Part shown: piece by piece, positions 34,393-47,640 of the stretch
Position numbering within the stretch: the stretch's first letter is position 1
Layout: every line of letters starts with the position of its first letter
Source of the DNA: Vitis vinifera
Taxonomy: Eukaryota; Streptophyta; Magnoliopsida; Vitales; Vitaceae
Direction: 5' to 3'
Assembly: GCF_030704535.1 (NCBI RefSeq)
Contig: NC_081822.1
Coordinates: 32,905,501-32,969,500, forward strand
Length of the DNA stretch: 64,000 bases
The notes under the pieces: model-generated
The model's input: only the letters and a program-made list of their open reading frames with translations
What the model was told of the DNA's origin: nothing
The model's database searches: none
Made by a program: the position numbers and the translations under genes

Positions 34393-36582
34393 AATTATCA
34401 ACAAACAGAGAAAATATATATAAAGGTATAGAAAAAATAATAGAACCATTAACAATATTGTTTAAAATAACAATATTATTTTAAACAATGTGTATGGATA
34501 TTATTGATAATTTATTTATTTTTTTAATTTTTAGAAATAAATTATCATTCCTACCTTATATTTTTATATGTATCCAAATACAAAAATTAGAATTATTAAA
34601 TTCAAGATGATTCAAAAGAGAATAAAAATAGAAAAAAAAATATTCATTCTCACTGCTTATTCCAAGCATTTGAGCGTCAAAATCAAAGCAAGATGATTGA
34701 ACAATCTTCACAACTGAACAATTTACATTCATTGGCTTATTTAAATATTAATATGTCCTCATAATAATTATATCGTGCACTCATAATAGTATTTTTTTTT
34801 TATAGATTCCATTTATCGGTCTGAATTTATATATTAAAAAGCATTATGATATTATACAATCAAACATCTTCCAACAACTCTTGAAAGAACTAATAGGAAA
34901 AAGGAGTTGGTGAGTGAATTTATATATTAAAAAGCATTATGATATTATACAATTAAACATCTTCCTACAACTCTTGAAAGAACTAAAAGGAAAAAGGAGT
35001 TGGTGAGAGCACGTGGGTGTCAAAATCAAGGACAAAAATTTTGCTATTAACAATATATCATGTATCGGGACCTATGATAACAATATCAGGTGGAGAAATG
35101 TCGATCAAGTGAAATTTAAGGAAAAATTGCCAAAAATTGTCGATAGAATGATAAATCAACGATATTTCCCAAAATTTTACAACGGTCAACACTCCAAAAA
35201 TGGCTTCCGGTGCAACTGGGCCAACCACTAGAGCAATTTCGTCCCTTAGTAAATATGTTACACCAAATATATATATATATAATGACTTTTAAATATAACA
35301 TATATATATAATTATTTAAAAGTCATTATATAAACAAAATATAAAATAAATATTTTAGACAACAGATTAATTATAATTATTTTATAATTAAATAAAAATT
35401 TTATTGAATTAATTACCAAAAATATAAAAATTATCATAATAGTTTTCTTCAGTGTTTTTAATATTATTAATATATTAATTAAAAATTAAAAAATTACACA
35501 TATATCATCATTTATTTTATATCATTTAATAATTAAATTAAATAGATCATAATTTTAATATTAAATATATTTTAAAATTAAACATATTATAATTAAATAT
35601 CATAACATTATTGTGGGATAATATTTGATGTAATTTAATGATAAATGTATACTTATAAAATTCATTTTTTTGACGCATATAATATTATTATCAAATATGA
35701 TAAATTATATTATCCATATATCAAAATTTTAAATAAAACAACTTTAAAATATTTATTATACTTTTAATTATATTTTTATGCAGTTATATAAATCATGAGT
35801 TTTGATCAATTTTAAATTTATCGATATATCTCCAATATATCTTTAAAATTGAAATATCGATATATTTATGATTATCGATATTTTTATCTTTAGCCAAAAG
35901 CAAGACAAAAGGATTAATGTATTTTTGAATATGTGCTTTAGACAAATAAAAACAGAGAAGAAAGTCATTCTCTTTTACAGAGTTTAGTGGGCAACTCGAT
36001 CTCACGCCTATCAGAGACCAAACCCAAAAAGACATGCCCAAATTTTGTAGCCATACAATCCCTTAGCAACCGAAAAAGATATGCCCAAATTTTGTAACCA
36101 TCGTGTCTTACCCGCAAGACCCACAAAAAAGATTAAGGGGGTGGACTTTTATCAATTTCTCTAATCATCGATGTCGATGACTGTTATTGTAAATACATTT
36201 CCGTGTATTGGGTCCGAAGTTGATGTTTTCATTATAAAAATCAAAATATGATTATCGGCAGGTGATGCTAAGGCAATAGTAAAAGAAGATTCCCGTATAC
36301 AAAACAAGGAAGTGGTACCAGGTCCACACTCAACCACTGTTCACATTGCAGGACAGTCTGGCATAAGTGCTAGAGGTAGGAGACCACCCATTGAAAATGT
36401 TGGGGAAGAATTAATTGACTCAGACTCAGATTCAGACTCAGGATATGATGACGTGGAATCCATGTTAACAAAAGTATGGACAAATTTATGAGAACAAGAG
36501 AGTGCAATTTATATTTTTCCTTTTGTAAAACAAATCAGTGCTGTTGATCAGTAAAACAATACCTATAAATGTGATAGTAATG
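34393..36582 (+). repeat. Segmental duplicate of 56901-62622 with an internal deletion (copy A)
   Basis: 34393-36250 aligns closely to 56901-58729 (for example aattatcaacaaacag at the left, and ccgtgtattgggtc-gaagttgatg near the right). From 36251 it continues as 62297-62622. The roughly 3.57 kb between those points, holding the CC-NB-ARC and TIR exons, is absent. Copy A also has a private 93-bp tandem duplication (34823-34915 and 34916-35008). The alignment ends at about 36582 (gtgatagtaatg). Confidence 0.8.
36251..36491 (+). pseudogene. Orphan second exon of a TIR-X gene
   Basis: Nearly identical to the 3' part of 62240-62531, reading GDAKAIVKEDSRIQNKEVV and onward to an acidic DSDSDSD run and a KVWTNL end, with a stop at 36489-36491. 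The acceptor, the PE-FLKEIV start and the TIR exon are missing because of the deletion junction at 36250/36251. The acidic run is two codons longer than in the 62-kb copy. No start context, so not expected to make protein. Confidence 0.75.
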
Positions 36583-38230
36583 ATAGACAATCCAACATCT
36601 CAAATTAAAACTCTCAACTTAAAACGTGTGATGGAGACAAGGTCCATGTTCAAGGATGAAAAATATCGATTTTGACTTATATATTAATAATTTAGTTTTA
36701 TAAATATGTCAAGATATATCAAGAAATGATATTTTAACATAAAATATCGATGAAACAAAAATTAATTAAAACTCATGAAAATATTGAAAAACAAAAAAAA
36801 ATGAAGCAATATATATCTATTATAGTCAATATATGAAGAAATTAATCTATGAATGATATAATTGATAACATTTTATAATAATAGGTGATATTTGAAAATT
36901 CATTTAATGTTAAAATGATAATTTATCTATTTTATAACATATACATAATTATTATATTTGTATTTAATTCATATCCTTGTGCTTTCAATAATAAATTAAA
37001 TAGAATTTGAAAATAATAATTAAAATCAATATAATTATTAAAACTTTATTTTAATATTTTATCTTTCAGGATATATATAAAATTGGGTGTAAATATAATA
37101 TATATAAAATTAATGCCACCTTAAGGAATAAAGGCATGAGTCCACACGCTGCTCATTTGACAGTGCTTTGACAGGTCAAAAAATCAAGAAAATTCCGATA
37201 AATGAAAAAATAAAAGTCAGTTGATACACTAAAAAAATCACGATAAAATATAAAAAATCCTAAAATATTGGGACATGAAAATATCTCTTTGAATTTGTGT
37301 TGACATCCACTCAACCTCAAAATATGGGAGATATATTTTTAAACCTTGATGTAGATAAAGATAAAACTATCAATTTTTATGAAAAATATTGATAATTGAA
37401 TTTTATGAAGATATTATATCGGAAACATCAATAAAAATTTTAACAAAAAATATCAATAAGATAAAAATTGATCAAAACTTATTAAATTATTGAAGAAGAT
37501 TTTAAAAAATAACAGTAAGTTTTATGTGGAGTGACATTTAGATAATAGCATGTAATATTCCTTAATAACACGTTTAATATTAAAACGATTATTCATGTAA
37601 TTTGGATATATACAATTATACAAAAAGAAATAACATATATAAATTGAAATGTATAAGCATAGCCAGAATTGGCTGATGGCAACAGCACATCTTTGCCACA
37701 TGTAGGCCCAAGGTTCTCATCTTAGAGATTTTTTTTTTCTCCATGCAACATGACGTAGCACCCTGGAGACAGCAAAGGTGGAGGGTCTTGGGATTTAAAT
37801 GCCCCTGAGTAAATAAAAAAAAAAGTTAATTTCATTCACATTCCTTAAAGCTTTAATTAAATATAATTAGTACTCATTAGCTTAAAATTTCATCAAATAC
37901 ATCCTTTATTTTGAATTAGAGGAAAGATGTGAGAAAGGAAGAAGAGGTATTTGATAAAATTTTAAATTAATGGGAAGTAAGTATATTTAGTCAAAACCTT
38001 AGGGGAGGTTAATAAGATTAATCCTAAAAAAATCTATTAAAATTTTAATATAAATCATGAAATTTTTTTATGATAGATCGTGAAAAATTCGGTAATAATT
38101 AGTGATATTGTAAATTCAATCCAATATGATAAAACTGTACTCAATTATTAAAATATTTGTAAAAAATAAACAAGAACCGATGAAGTTTTGAATTTAGTGC
38201 AAATTATAAACTTTCTAAATTGTAACTAAA
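36583..38230. other. AT-rich non-coding stretch
   Basis: No gene seen. It contains scattered members of the 'aatatcgat/atatatcaaga' dispersed repeat (36660-36800, 37200-37450). Confidence 0.5.
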
Positions 38231-38233
38231 TTG

Positions 38234-41200
38234 CACTACAAGGAAAAAGGTATATGGTGACATTTATAACGAGTCACCATAAATATAAGGTGTCACTATA
38301 ACATAGCGTCACATTTTCCACTGACACCATAGAGGGTACCAATTAGTGACGTATTTGGAAGTGACACCAAAGTAGATAAATGGTGACCCATTCGGAAGTG
38401 ACACCATATATTTCTAGTGATGATAGGGTGTCACATTAAATACATCATCTTTGAGTTATGATGTTACATTAAATGCATCACCTTTAAGTTATGGTATCAC
38501 ATCATTGTGGAAGATATGATTGGTTTTAGTTGTTGATTTTTGTAATGCTTATGAATTAATAAGATTAACCTATTTATATTTTGTTCATAAATATAACAAT
38601 CATATTATATTTAATTCATTTTTCTGTAATGTTTCTGGAATAACTCATAATACATTGATCATCTAATAATATTTGTATATCAAATGTTCACAAAAGGATA
38701 GTACGTCTAACATATCAAACCCATCAAAACTAAAAAAGAAGAGTGGATACATACCAAAACATGATTTAGAAATGTTAAAGATCCCAAGATTCATGTATAC
38801 CTCCATTCCTAAGCATAAAACCGGCTAACCATAAAATGACATAAAAGTCCCATCTAAAAATCTAAATTTCTCAATTGCAATTAAAGTAACGTTTATGTCC
38901 TACAACGTATAACATAAGAGTTGCATTTAAAAACCCAAAATCTTGTTACCTTCTTCTTTCTTTTTATTCTCCATTTCACCATCCCAAGAGTGTATACCTG
39001 CATTTCAAAATTTAATGAGTTTTAGAGATTTTTATTGAAGAAAATAAACATGGATCGATGTTATCATAAATGAACAAATCTAAGAACTATTTTTTTTTTT
39101 CAAATAGAAACATTATTCAAAGAATAAGCATTACTATACAATACCTATGGAAAAATTCATGTGGTAGCTAAGGGACTCACCATGCATGGTGATCATGATG
39201 CATTAACATGATTCATGATTAGTTGTAGCACAAAAGTAGCCCATTCTCCTCTAATTTCATCGAAGGGCGCTTCTTCTGATGAATAAATGGAAATATAATT
39301 CTACTTGAGAATATGTTTTTTTTATCACAAAACTGAAATCAAATAAGAGAATAACATTAAAATGCATAACATTTGGAAGCCTAAAACTATGTACAATTCA
39401 TTAAATAAGTAATACCTTTGAAGCAATAATTGTAGGATAAAAAATTATCTCTTTAATGAATCTCATAACAAAGTAGCCACATTCGAACCCTCCTTCTTGT
39501 CTTGGACACTAATCGATCAATTATAAAATAACATTAGTACTCACATATATAAATGGTGCAAATGCATAAACTAATGTGTAAAGAAAAATTTTTGGATGTC
39601 ACTTGCACTAGTTGCTAAGATGACTCCCTCTTAGATGTTTTCTTTGCAGATATTCGAAGAGTCCTATGTAAATAAGTTCAATGGGTACATTTTAAAAATA
39701 GGTAAATGTTATATGTTTTAATATATATAAATAATAAAAAAATGTGTTTCAAGTGAATGTATTTTTTTTATTTAAAAATAATACTATGAAAAATAATAGG
39801 AAGAACTTACATGTTTACGATATCCTTTAAGTCCTCACATGGTTTGTGATGCATAGGGTCAAGATAGTGGACTATCATTTTCCTTGGCTCAAGCACTACC
39901 TAAATATAAACCCTTTAAGTCCTCATATCTATTTTTATTAACAAAATATAAAAACTTTCCAAAACTCAACTACTTAAATATAAAAACAAAATCAAATAAA
40001 ATATCTAGCTAATTGGATTTTAGAAACTAAATAAACTATAAATAAACTAAATATAAAAACTAAATAAAATATCTATGCCCATGAATTAATTGAAGGGGAT
40101 AGAAAGACACAGAGAGAACATGGCTATGGTTATGATTTCCATTTTATCATCTCCCGTCAATACCACACATGCCCATTTTAAGGTTGGACACTACTTTTGT
40201 TGATAGACTTGGAAAGGGAACTTCAAAATTGAAAACATAAATAAACCCTTATGTAAAAAAAAAAAAAAACATTAAAATATAATTGAGCATTAAAATATTT
40301 ACTCTCTTTCATCACTTTCATTTGAATATTAATAATCTCTTATTGAGATAGATACTTACAATTTAACAAAATAGAAATTCCTAATAATAAAAAATATAAA
40401 AATTTCTATTTCTATTAGCAAAATATAAAAACTTTCCAAAACTCAACTACTTAAATATAAAAATAAAATCAAATAAAAAATCTAGCTAATTGGATTTTAG
40501 AAACTAAATAAACTATAAATAAACTAAATATAAAAACTAAATAAAATATCTATGCCCGTGAATTAATTGAAGAGGATAGAAAGACATAGAGAGATCGAAC
40601 ATGGCTATGGTTATGATTTCCATCTTATCATCTCCTGTCAATACCACACATGCCTTCCCGAATTGGTCCTTTTGGGGTTGGATACTCTCAACAAAATTCT
40701 ATATCTCATTCCCACTTAGATACAAACAGAAAAATCATTTTTTTTCCTCTCTCGTTTTTTAGAAAGGATGAAGATTATGTGATAGTATATCTCAAAAAAA
40801 TTCTGTACGTGTCATTCTCACACAAATAGATATTAAAAATCATTCATTTTTTTTTCCTGTTTTTCACTTTTTTTAAGGATTTGATCATGTGTTTGGTTTA
40901 GATTAAAAAATCAATTAATCTACAGTTTTTTCTTCTATGCTAGAAGATTAAACCTAAATTTTTCTTCCCTACAACTCAAGAATACACAATTCACAAAAAC
41001 CATAATACAAAGATGTTGAAACAATTAATATAATGACATTAATAAAAGAAAAAAAAATGATAGATCCAAGAGATTTTGGGTTACCTGGGAGTCCACAAAG
41101 TGAAGAATGTCGGTTGTGAGCGTGTTGACTATGGGTGAGAGAAAAGGTTGAAGAAGATCACGATTTTATATATAGGATTATATATTGAGATTTTTTGGAT

Positions 41201-41467
41201 TGTGGGTGAGATATGGAAACAATGGGATTTTTATATAGTATCCATCATTATTAATTCTAAAAATGGGTTATAATACTTAAAAAAAATTATTTTATATGAT
41301 GTCACTTCCCAAAAAATGACACTATAAATATAAAATTAATATCATCTAACTACCTCAATTGAAGATTTTTTATATGATGTGTCACATTTATTAATTATAA
41401 ATCCTATGGTGTCATTATTTTAAAAGTGACACCGTAAATAGTGACACCATAAACTATTTTTGTAGTA
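38234..41467. mobile_element. Non-autonomous CACTA (EnSpm/CMC) transposon, about 3.2 kb
   Basis: The left end is cactacaaggaaaaagg and the right end, read inward, is tactacaaaaatag. Both are followed by many copies of the subterminal word GTGACACCATA / TATGGTGTCAC in opposite orientations (38255-38440 and 41295-41455), as CACTA elements have. No transposase or other long frame lies inside. The expected 3-bp target duplication is unclear: ttg precedes the left end, while gta and then ttg follow the right end, so the exact right border could be 41467 or 41470. A 230-bp direct duplication lies inside. Confidence 0.78.
39941..40653. repeat. Direct duplication of about 230 bp inside the CACTA element
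   Basis: 39941-40173 and 40419-40653 are nearly identical (aaaatataaaaactttcc at the left, gtcaataccacacatgcc at the right), offset by about 479 bp. Confidence 0.8.
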
Positions 41468-41912
41468 GTATTGGGATATGAATATGCTGACTTAGGGGAT
41501 GGATAATCCACTGAAAGTGGCTTCTACTACAATGATATTCATGTGCTTGCAATGCTGAGATGTAGCCCAAGCTTCTCACATTCATCTGTTGGAATGTTGT
41601 TTTAGGTTTTCTATTCTGGTTATGACTCCAGTCCCAACACATTAGCTTCTTGGTTCTTTTTCATTTATACCATAATGTCACCATATCTTGGTATATGTTC
41701 ATGTTCTCACTATTGCTCATGTGTTTTCTTGTAGTTCATTTCTTTCCTTTATTCTAAAATCTATGTGAATTGTGGTGCTAGCATACAAAAAAGAAGTTGG
41801 ATCCTCAAGTGAAGAGACCATAAGTGTAGTACATGGTGAACGTTTAAGTCCTAACCATTTTTCATCGAGTTTAAAGCTTACCAAGCATTTATTTTTAGTA
41901 TAAGTTAGGGTA

Positions 41913-41917
41913 TAATG
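41913..41917. repeat. Left 5-bp target duplication of solo LTR
   Basis: taatg, repeated exactly at 42561-42565. Confidence 0.8.
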
Positions 41918-42560
41918 TGTAGGGACCACCCCTGAACGACCACGTGACAGCCTCACAGAGCACTCCTCCATTGGACATGTGGCACGTCCAACCCTCTGTC
42001 CGGATTTTCCTCACGAGACACGTGGCACTTTCAACCCTTCATCCGGATGACCATGGGACCGGCATGCTATCCACACCTCCCTTGTCTGGGCGTCCTGTCC
42101 GGACTCAATGCTAGCGTCTTAGAAAAAAGTCTTGACTGTGTTTCGCGGACCATCATTATTCGTACTACTAAAAGCATGCTCGATGGGACCCTCCTGGGTC
42201 ACTTCAGGAAACCTGTCACGACTTGCACCGCGCCGTCTATAGGATAATGATGACTCTGCCACCATCTTAGCACCATCATGACAAACCAAAAAGTCTTCCC
42301 ACCATTAAAGGGGACAAAACTCCTGACACTATAAAAGACTCTCACATAGTAAAAGAAGGTAAGGATTCTTTCCCAAAAGAGGAGGGCCGAAGTGAGAATA
42401 TCAAAATGTTAGAGATAAAAGCTAACAAAACCATTGAAAGTTTTTTCGGACCCCTTGTCCGGACATCTTTTACAGGTCGAATGATGGAAGTATCATCTTC
42501 AGTTGAGAATGCACGTCCATCTGGCATCTACAGTGGTCCCGGTAACGCGAGCCCTCAACA
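41918..42560 (+). mobile_element. Solo LTR of an LTR retrotransposon, 643 bp
   Basis: Begins tgtagggacc and ends cctcaaca (TG...CA), and is flanked by identical taatg 5-bp duplications. It is much richer in GC than its surroundings. It contains a TATA box CTATAAAAG (42329-42337) about two thirds of the way along, as expected for a U3/R border, and repeated tccgga/cacgtggcac words upstream of it. No internal region or second LTR is present, so it arose by LTR-LTR recombination. A gypsy origin is likely from size and composition but not shown. Confidence 0.85.
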
Positions 42561-42565
42561 TAATG
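42561..42565. repeat. Right 5-bp target duplication of solo LTR
   Basis: taatg, identical to 41913-41917. Confidence 0.8.
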
Positions 42566-43914
42566 CACTAATGATTTGGGAAAGAGTTTTTTTTGTTGTC
42601 TTAATGGTCGAGGTAAACATTCAATAACTAAAGGAAATAAAGAAATAACCAAGATATTAAATATTTAACAATAGAAATTAAATAGGAATATTGAAAGAGA
42701 GAATCAAAGAGGTTACATTACTTGGGTGAGTCTTCATGCATGTACTGCAAGCCATATCTTGGATAAGTGCCACACTTTCAACCATTCCTCACTTCTCCAA
42801 TCAACCTAAATCATGCTACTAGAAGGCTCCATGCCCGTTAACTGACTTCACCACCGCATTCCCATTCAAGACATTTCAAGCGATGAGAAACCATGGTGAG
42901 AGTAAAAAGGAATCAATCTTTATCGATTGCTCCACCGTTGATTCTCATGCAAGACATTTCATGTAATGAGGAACCATAGGGAGAAAAAGATGGAGTTGGT
43001 CCTCGTTTTAGCAAGCCTAGACTCAACTAAAAAGTGAAAAAAAAAGAAGAAGAAGTTGAAGTCCTAAATTCACATTGACTATGGAGCTCTTAATTCTCAC
43101 CTTCAAATTTAGATGAGCAATAAGGATTTAAAATGCAAGAGAAATGGATGAGATTTGAAAACAAAGCATCAAACCAAATTTTGCATAAATTTGAAACCAT
43201 GAATTTTGAATTTGAAATAAATTGAAAACATTAAGTATAAAAAACAACTTAGCGAACCTAAGACAATAGCATATGACTTATTCCTATACTAACTACTACC
43301 CTCAAGTGAAAGTTTCCTACGACTTTCAAAGATTTCTTACACTTGATGAAGGAGATGACTATTTATAGGCGAAGAGTCTCCTCAAGATTGCTTGTTCTTA
43401 TCTCTCTACAAAAGACAACCTCTATCCCCATTGGCCCTTTATCCCCATTGATTACTACTTCAATTTCTTTGTAGCTCTAGGTGGCATGCATGACACCTTG
43501 GTTTGCAAATATTGGTCCTTTCAAAGGTAGCTTGCTCTTAAGTTGCAAAAATGTCAAGCTTGATAAAGAAAAGGTCCCCTCTGACTTGTCCTTGCTTGCT
43601 TAGTCATGGAGGGAAGAATATAAAATGGAAATAGAGGAAAAGAAACATGAGAAATGGGATTTAATTAAAAGAAGGCAACAAATTTTCGCAACTCTTTTTG
43701 TAACTATGAGAGTTTCAAAATTGGTAGCTTTTATATTTTTTGTGCTTTTTAATTGAATTCGATTCACCTGCAAAACTTATACGAGATATGTTGAGGCACC
43801 TTGATATAAATAATTCAATTAAATTAGATATGAAAGTGCTTGATTGATGCAAAAATGATGTGATTATGCAAGGTTAAATGTAAGATTTACATCCTTATCA
43901 ATTGCTATGTTCCT
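42566..43914. other. Non-coding stretch, probably degraded retrotransposon
   Basis: No gene recognised. Contains a short direct repeat, ccattc(a/t)c...caagacatttca...gatgaggaaccat, near 42860-42980. It leads into the copia remnant that follows. Confidence 0.35.
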
Positions 43915-44615
43915 TATTAATAGGTTTCCTAACATAATCCTGCAACAAAGATAACCTTTGGAAGTATTGTTCCATACTCAACCTAATTATAATTTCTTGA
44001 AGGTATTTGGTTGTACTTGTTATTCTCACTTAAGACCTTGCAATAACCATAAATTATGATACTGTTCTTTCGCTTACACATTTCTTGGCTATAGTAATGT
44101 CTACGAAGGTTATCGATCCTTATCTCTAGAAGGAAAAATATACATCTCATGACTTGTGTTTAATGAATTCACATTTCCTTTGGCTTCAAAATCACCTAAC
44201 CACCTAATCAGACTTCTTCCTCATTTACTATGGACAACACAATGCATTTCCTTTCGCCTCTTATACTATAACCTTTGCTAACATCATCTACTTGGTCACC
44301 AACCTAGCCACAATCCTATAAAGTCTCCTACTACAACACCCATTGCTTCACTTTTACCTTTGCCAACTTCTCAACCTAATTCTTCATCAACTTTTGCATA
44401 TGTTTTGTCTGAGTTTATCCTTAATTGTAGTAATGCTCCATTGCAAACTAACTTACATTTTATGGTTACTCGTTCTAAAATAGGTCTTTTCAAGCCTAAA
44501 GCTTAAGCTGCAACTGATCTATCTACAAATGAACCTACTTCTATTAATGAGACTTTAAATTGTGATCATCAAAAGACAACTATGTCATGTGCTTTGAATT
44601 TGTAGACAAAGCGAT
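43915..44615 (+). pseudogene. Copia polyprotein remnant: end of integrase and linker to reverse transcriptase
   Basis: Translated with frame shifts it gives INRFPN, then a LEVLFHTQPNYNFLKVFGC-like segment (about 43955-44012), TFLGYSNVYEGYR (about 44079-44117), IYIS-LVFNEFTFPLA (about 44138-44185), and later LHFMVTRSKIGLFKPKA (about 44455-44505) and EPTSINETL. These are the standard copia landmarks between the integrase core and reverse transcriptase. Stops interrupt the frame, and RT itself is missing downstream. Confidence 0.8.
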
Positions 44616-45090
44616 TCACCCCATGAGAGCAAGTCAACATGAGGTTCATAAAATCATGGATGCAAAAAGGATACATTAGAAATTGATTTTAAAATATCTT
44701 TCATTAATTTACACCAATTAAAAAATTGCAAAAAATCAACAATCACATAGCATATGATATTAACGTTAATGAATTTTTTTAAGCTTAGAATGGTATCTTT
44801 ATAGCATAGTTTTATTTATGTGATACAACTGTCATGTGACATAAATTGATTTAGGTTTGAAAATAGTCTTTAAAGTGCATTTTTCTTTAATTCATCATAT
44901 CTAGTAAATAAAAAGCAATGTTTTAAGTGATGATCAATACTAAGGTCCCCATCCTTGACTCTAGGCTAGAAAACATGCCCATTACCTTGGCTTAGAAGGA
45001 TATGAACTCTTTATATGGTAATGGTTGAACTTGTGAAGGTAGGATCCTGTCTTTGACATACTTTCTTTGTTGTAATGCTTGCCTCGCAAC

Positions 45091-45105
45091 CATGTTTTGA
45101 TACCA
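45091..45105 (-). other. Retrotransposon primer-binding-site-like sequence
   Basis: On the minus strand tggtatcaaaacatg resembles the initiator-Met tRNA binding site TGGTATCAGAGC common in plant LTR elements. The sequence just before it ends in ...ctctataaca, a plausible LTR 3' end. A decayed LTR may therefore extend rightward from about 45113. Confidence 0.4.
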
Positions 45106-45119
45106 CTTGTTATAGAGTT

Positions 45120-47395
45120 AGGTGTCTCCCCAGCATACATGTGGAGCTTAAACAACTCAAGATACATTAAGTTATTAAATTATCATTCTTCGAACTTTGC
45201 TTTCTAGTTTAAGCAATGCTAGTAGACACAAAAGCTAGAGATGAACACAAGAAGCAATACTTAGAAAATTTGAAAGAATGAAAACTTCATTACTTAAGAA
45301 TGCTTTACTGTGGCTTGAAATCTTTCAAGTGCTTAATGATTTGGCCAAATGAGACCATCATCCATTAATAGGCATCATGGGAACTCTCTACGAATTGTGA
45401 TGGTTCCCCACAAATTTAGGACTCCTTGGAGATTACTGCATACAAGCTATGTACAAATTATGCATAAGAATTTTCCAGAACCACAGTATTCCAAGGATTT
45501 TCACCAATGTGTAGATGTCTTTAGGTCATTCTAAAAGCTTCTTCCCCCTCTGAAAGCTCAAGTGAGATTATTCAAGTAGGATGTGACAATCAACTACTGA
45601 TTTTTTATAAAGTCTCACTCAAAACCTTCTCTAAATAGCACTTTTTTAATTGGAACCCATTTTGTTGTATCTTTAAAACCCTCATTGGCTTTAATGTTTA
45701 GAGTTTATTCCTCACTTTTCATGCCTAGGCATTAGCCTTAGGAGCCCAATAAGAACCATCTTTGGTCAGAATGGCTTATCCAACAAGCACCTAAAGTACT
45801 CTACAAGGTACTCCTAAGCTTCAGCTACCAAGTGACAAAGATGGGTCTAGCTAATTAAGAGCGAATCTAGGTCACAGGCTGATATTAGCACAATAACACC
45901 ATATTTCAGGGGCATTCAATGGTCAAAAGGGAGGTCTTAAGGATCTATACAACCTTAAATAAAATCATATTCATAGGACATTCCATGGGAAAAAATGGCT
46001 CAAGTCTGATAAGCACTTAGAAGAACCCTTCTCCTCAGCCTCAACTATTACACACTAGATATATATCAAAATAAAACCATACAAAAAGGTGGCCAAAAGC
46101 AGAGTTAACTTAGGATTTCCATTAAAATCTCAAACTAAGCCCTTAAAATGTATACAACATGAAAGCAATTGTAACAAAAGGATTACAAATACTGAAAATA
46201 TATTTAAGATATTGTAAACACACTTAAAAACAATAAAACAAGCTAAAAAAATACATGCATTCAGTAGTTCATGACATGAAGAAGAAGACCTCCCCTTGAA
46301 ACACCTCAATGGTTCTTTCTTTGGCTTCCAAAATGAGTGCTTCTTAGGTTATTAATTAATAGGTCTCGTTAAGGCATCGAAATTGAGGTAGGAAATCCTA
46401 TGTCAGGTGGGAAACAGCAAATTGATGATAGACATGGTGGGTCCGTGTCATCCTCATATGTACCCTGAATGAAATTGCGACGAAGATGGCACTATACTTA
46501 GAGCCATCATCCACTGAAACTGACTCTGTGGGAAGCATAAATGACCGCAACATCAAGGTGGCGCATCTTGGCACTATTTTTCCCTATGGTTTGAATCTGT
46601 ATAGTGTGGAATGGGGCTTGGTTGGCACCATCTTCTAGATCTCCTACAAGCCCCCCGCTCTTAACTTCACATGACTCGAACTAGTTTGTAGTTTCCCCCG
46701 TTCCTGAGGTTTCCAATCATATATGCCCCAAGCTTGCGGATCATGCTCCTTAATATTCGAAGAATTACATAAAGGACATGCTACATAGGAAAAAAATGAG
46801 TGGCTGAGTTTAACTCGCTTAAGTTTGCTCAAGTATTGTCATTGCGGATGGAGCACGGTTGACGCCCAAAGTTCACTTATAATCTGCTTTTAGTCTTACT
46901 GAATTCTCAATTTTCAATTTCACTCCAGAGTCTTTATTACGGGCCTAATAACATTGAACTCTTTTGCTCTTCCCTTTCATTGATCTCTTTTGGTTATCAA
47001 ACTCAAAGAAATTTTTATAGAGTCATCTCTTAATGCTAATTTTACGAGCTCGATAATGAGTCATCACCCTAGCGTAGACACTCCAAAACATATTAAGTTA
47101 ATTCAAAAATCAAGAGAATATGCAGATTTTAAGATTAGTGAACTGCATATATACATCATCAACTATATACATGGATTAATAACATTTCATTTAATTACTA
47201 AATAATAATTTGAGAGCAAAATAAATATCAAGCAGTAATATTATGGGATTTTTTTTTTCCTTTTTCCAATGGTAAAAACAAGAGTGACCACAAACCGAGA
47301 AGTGGTGAGATTCAAAATGGACCCAATGGTAAAAGGTAGCAAGAAGCAAGAAGCTTAGAATAGTAATGAACACCCAAACAAGAGCAACTTACTAC
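45120..47395. other. Unassigned non-coding stretch
   Basis: No protein family recognised. If the primer-site call is right, the first part is a degraded LTR. 46320-46800 is moderately GC-richer and unassigned. Confidence 0.4.
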
Positions 47396-47640
47396 TGTTG
47401 GAACTCAAACCTTTGCTGGAACCAGGAATGCGAGTCAGTGTGAGAGTTCCTCTGGGTTCCCCCTCACGAAGGCTTCTCCTGATGGTATGTTATAATACTG
47501 ATTTGATCACATCTTCAAGGCCACTTCCTCCGGGTTGGGCCTCATGAAGGCTTCTGAATATGATTTCTTAACCAAGTCTCTCTCATGAAGATCATCAAGA
47601 ACAATTTCAGTAGCGTTCCTTTGGGAGAATGTGGTAGTCG

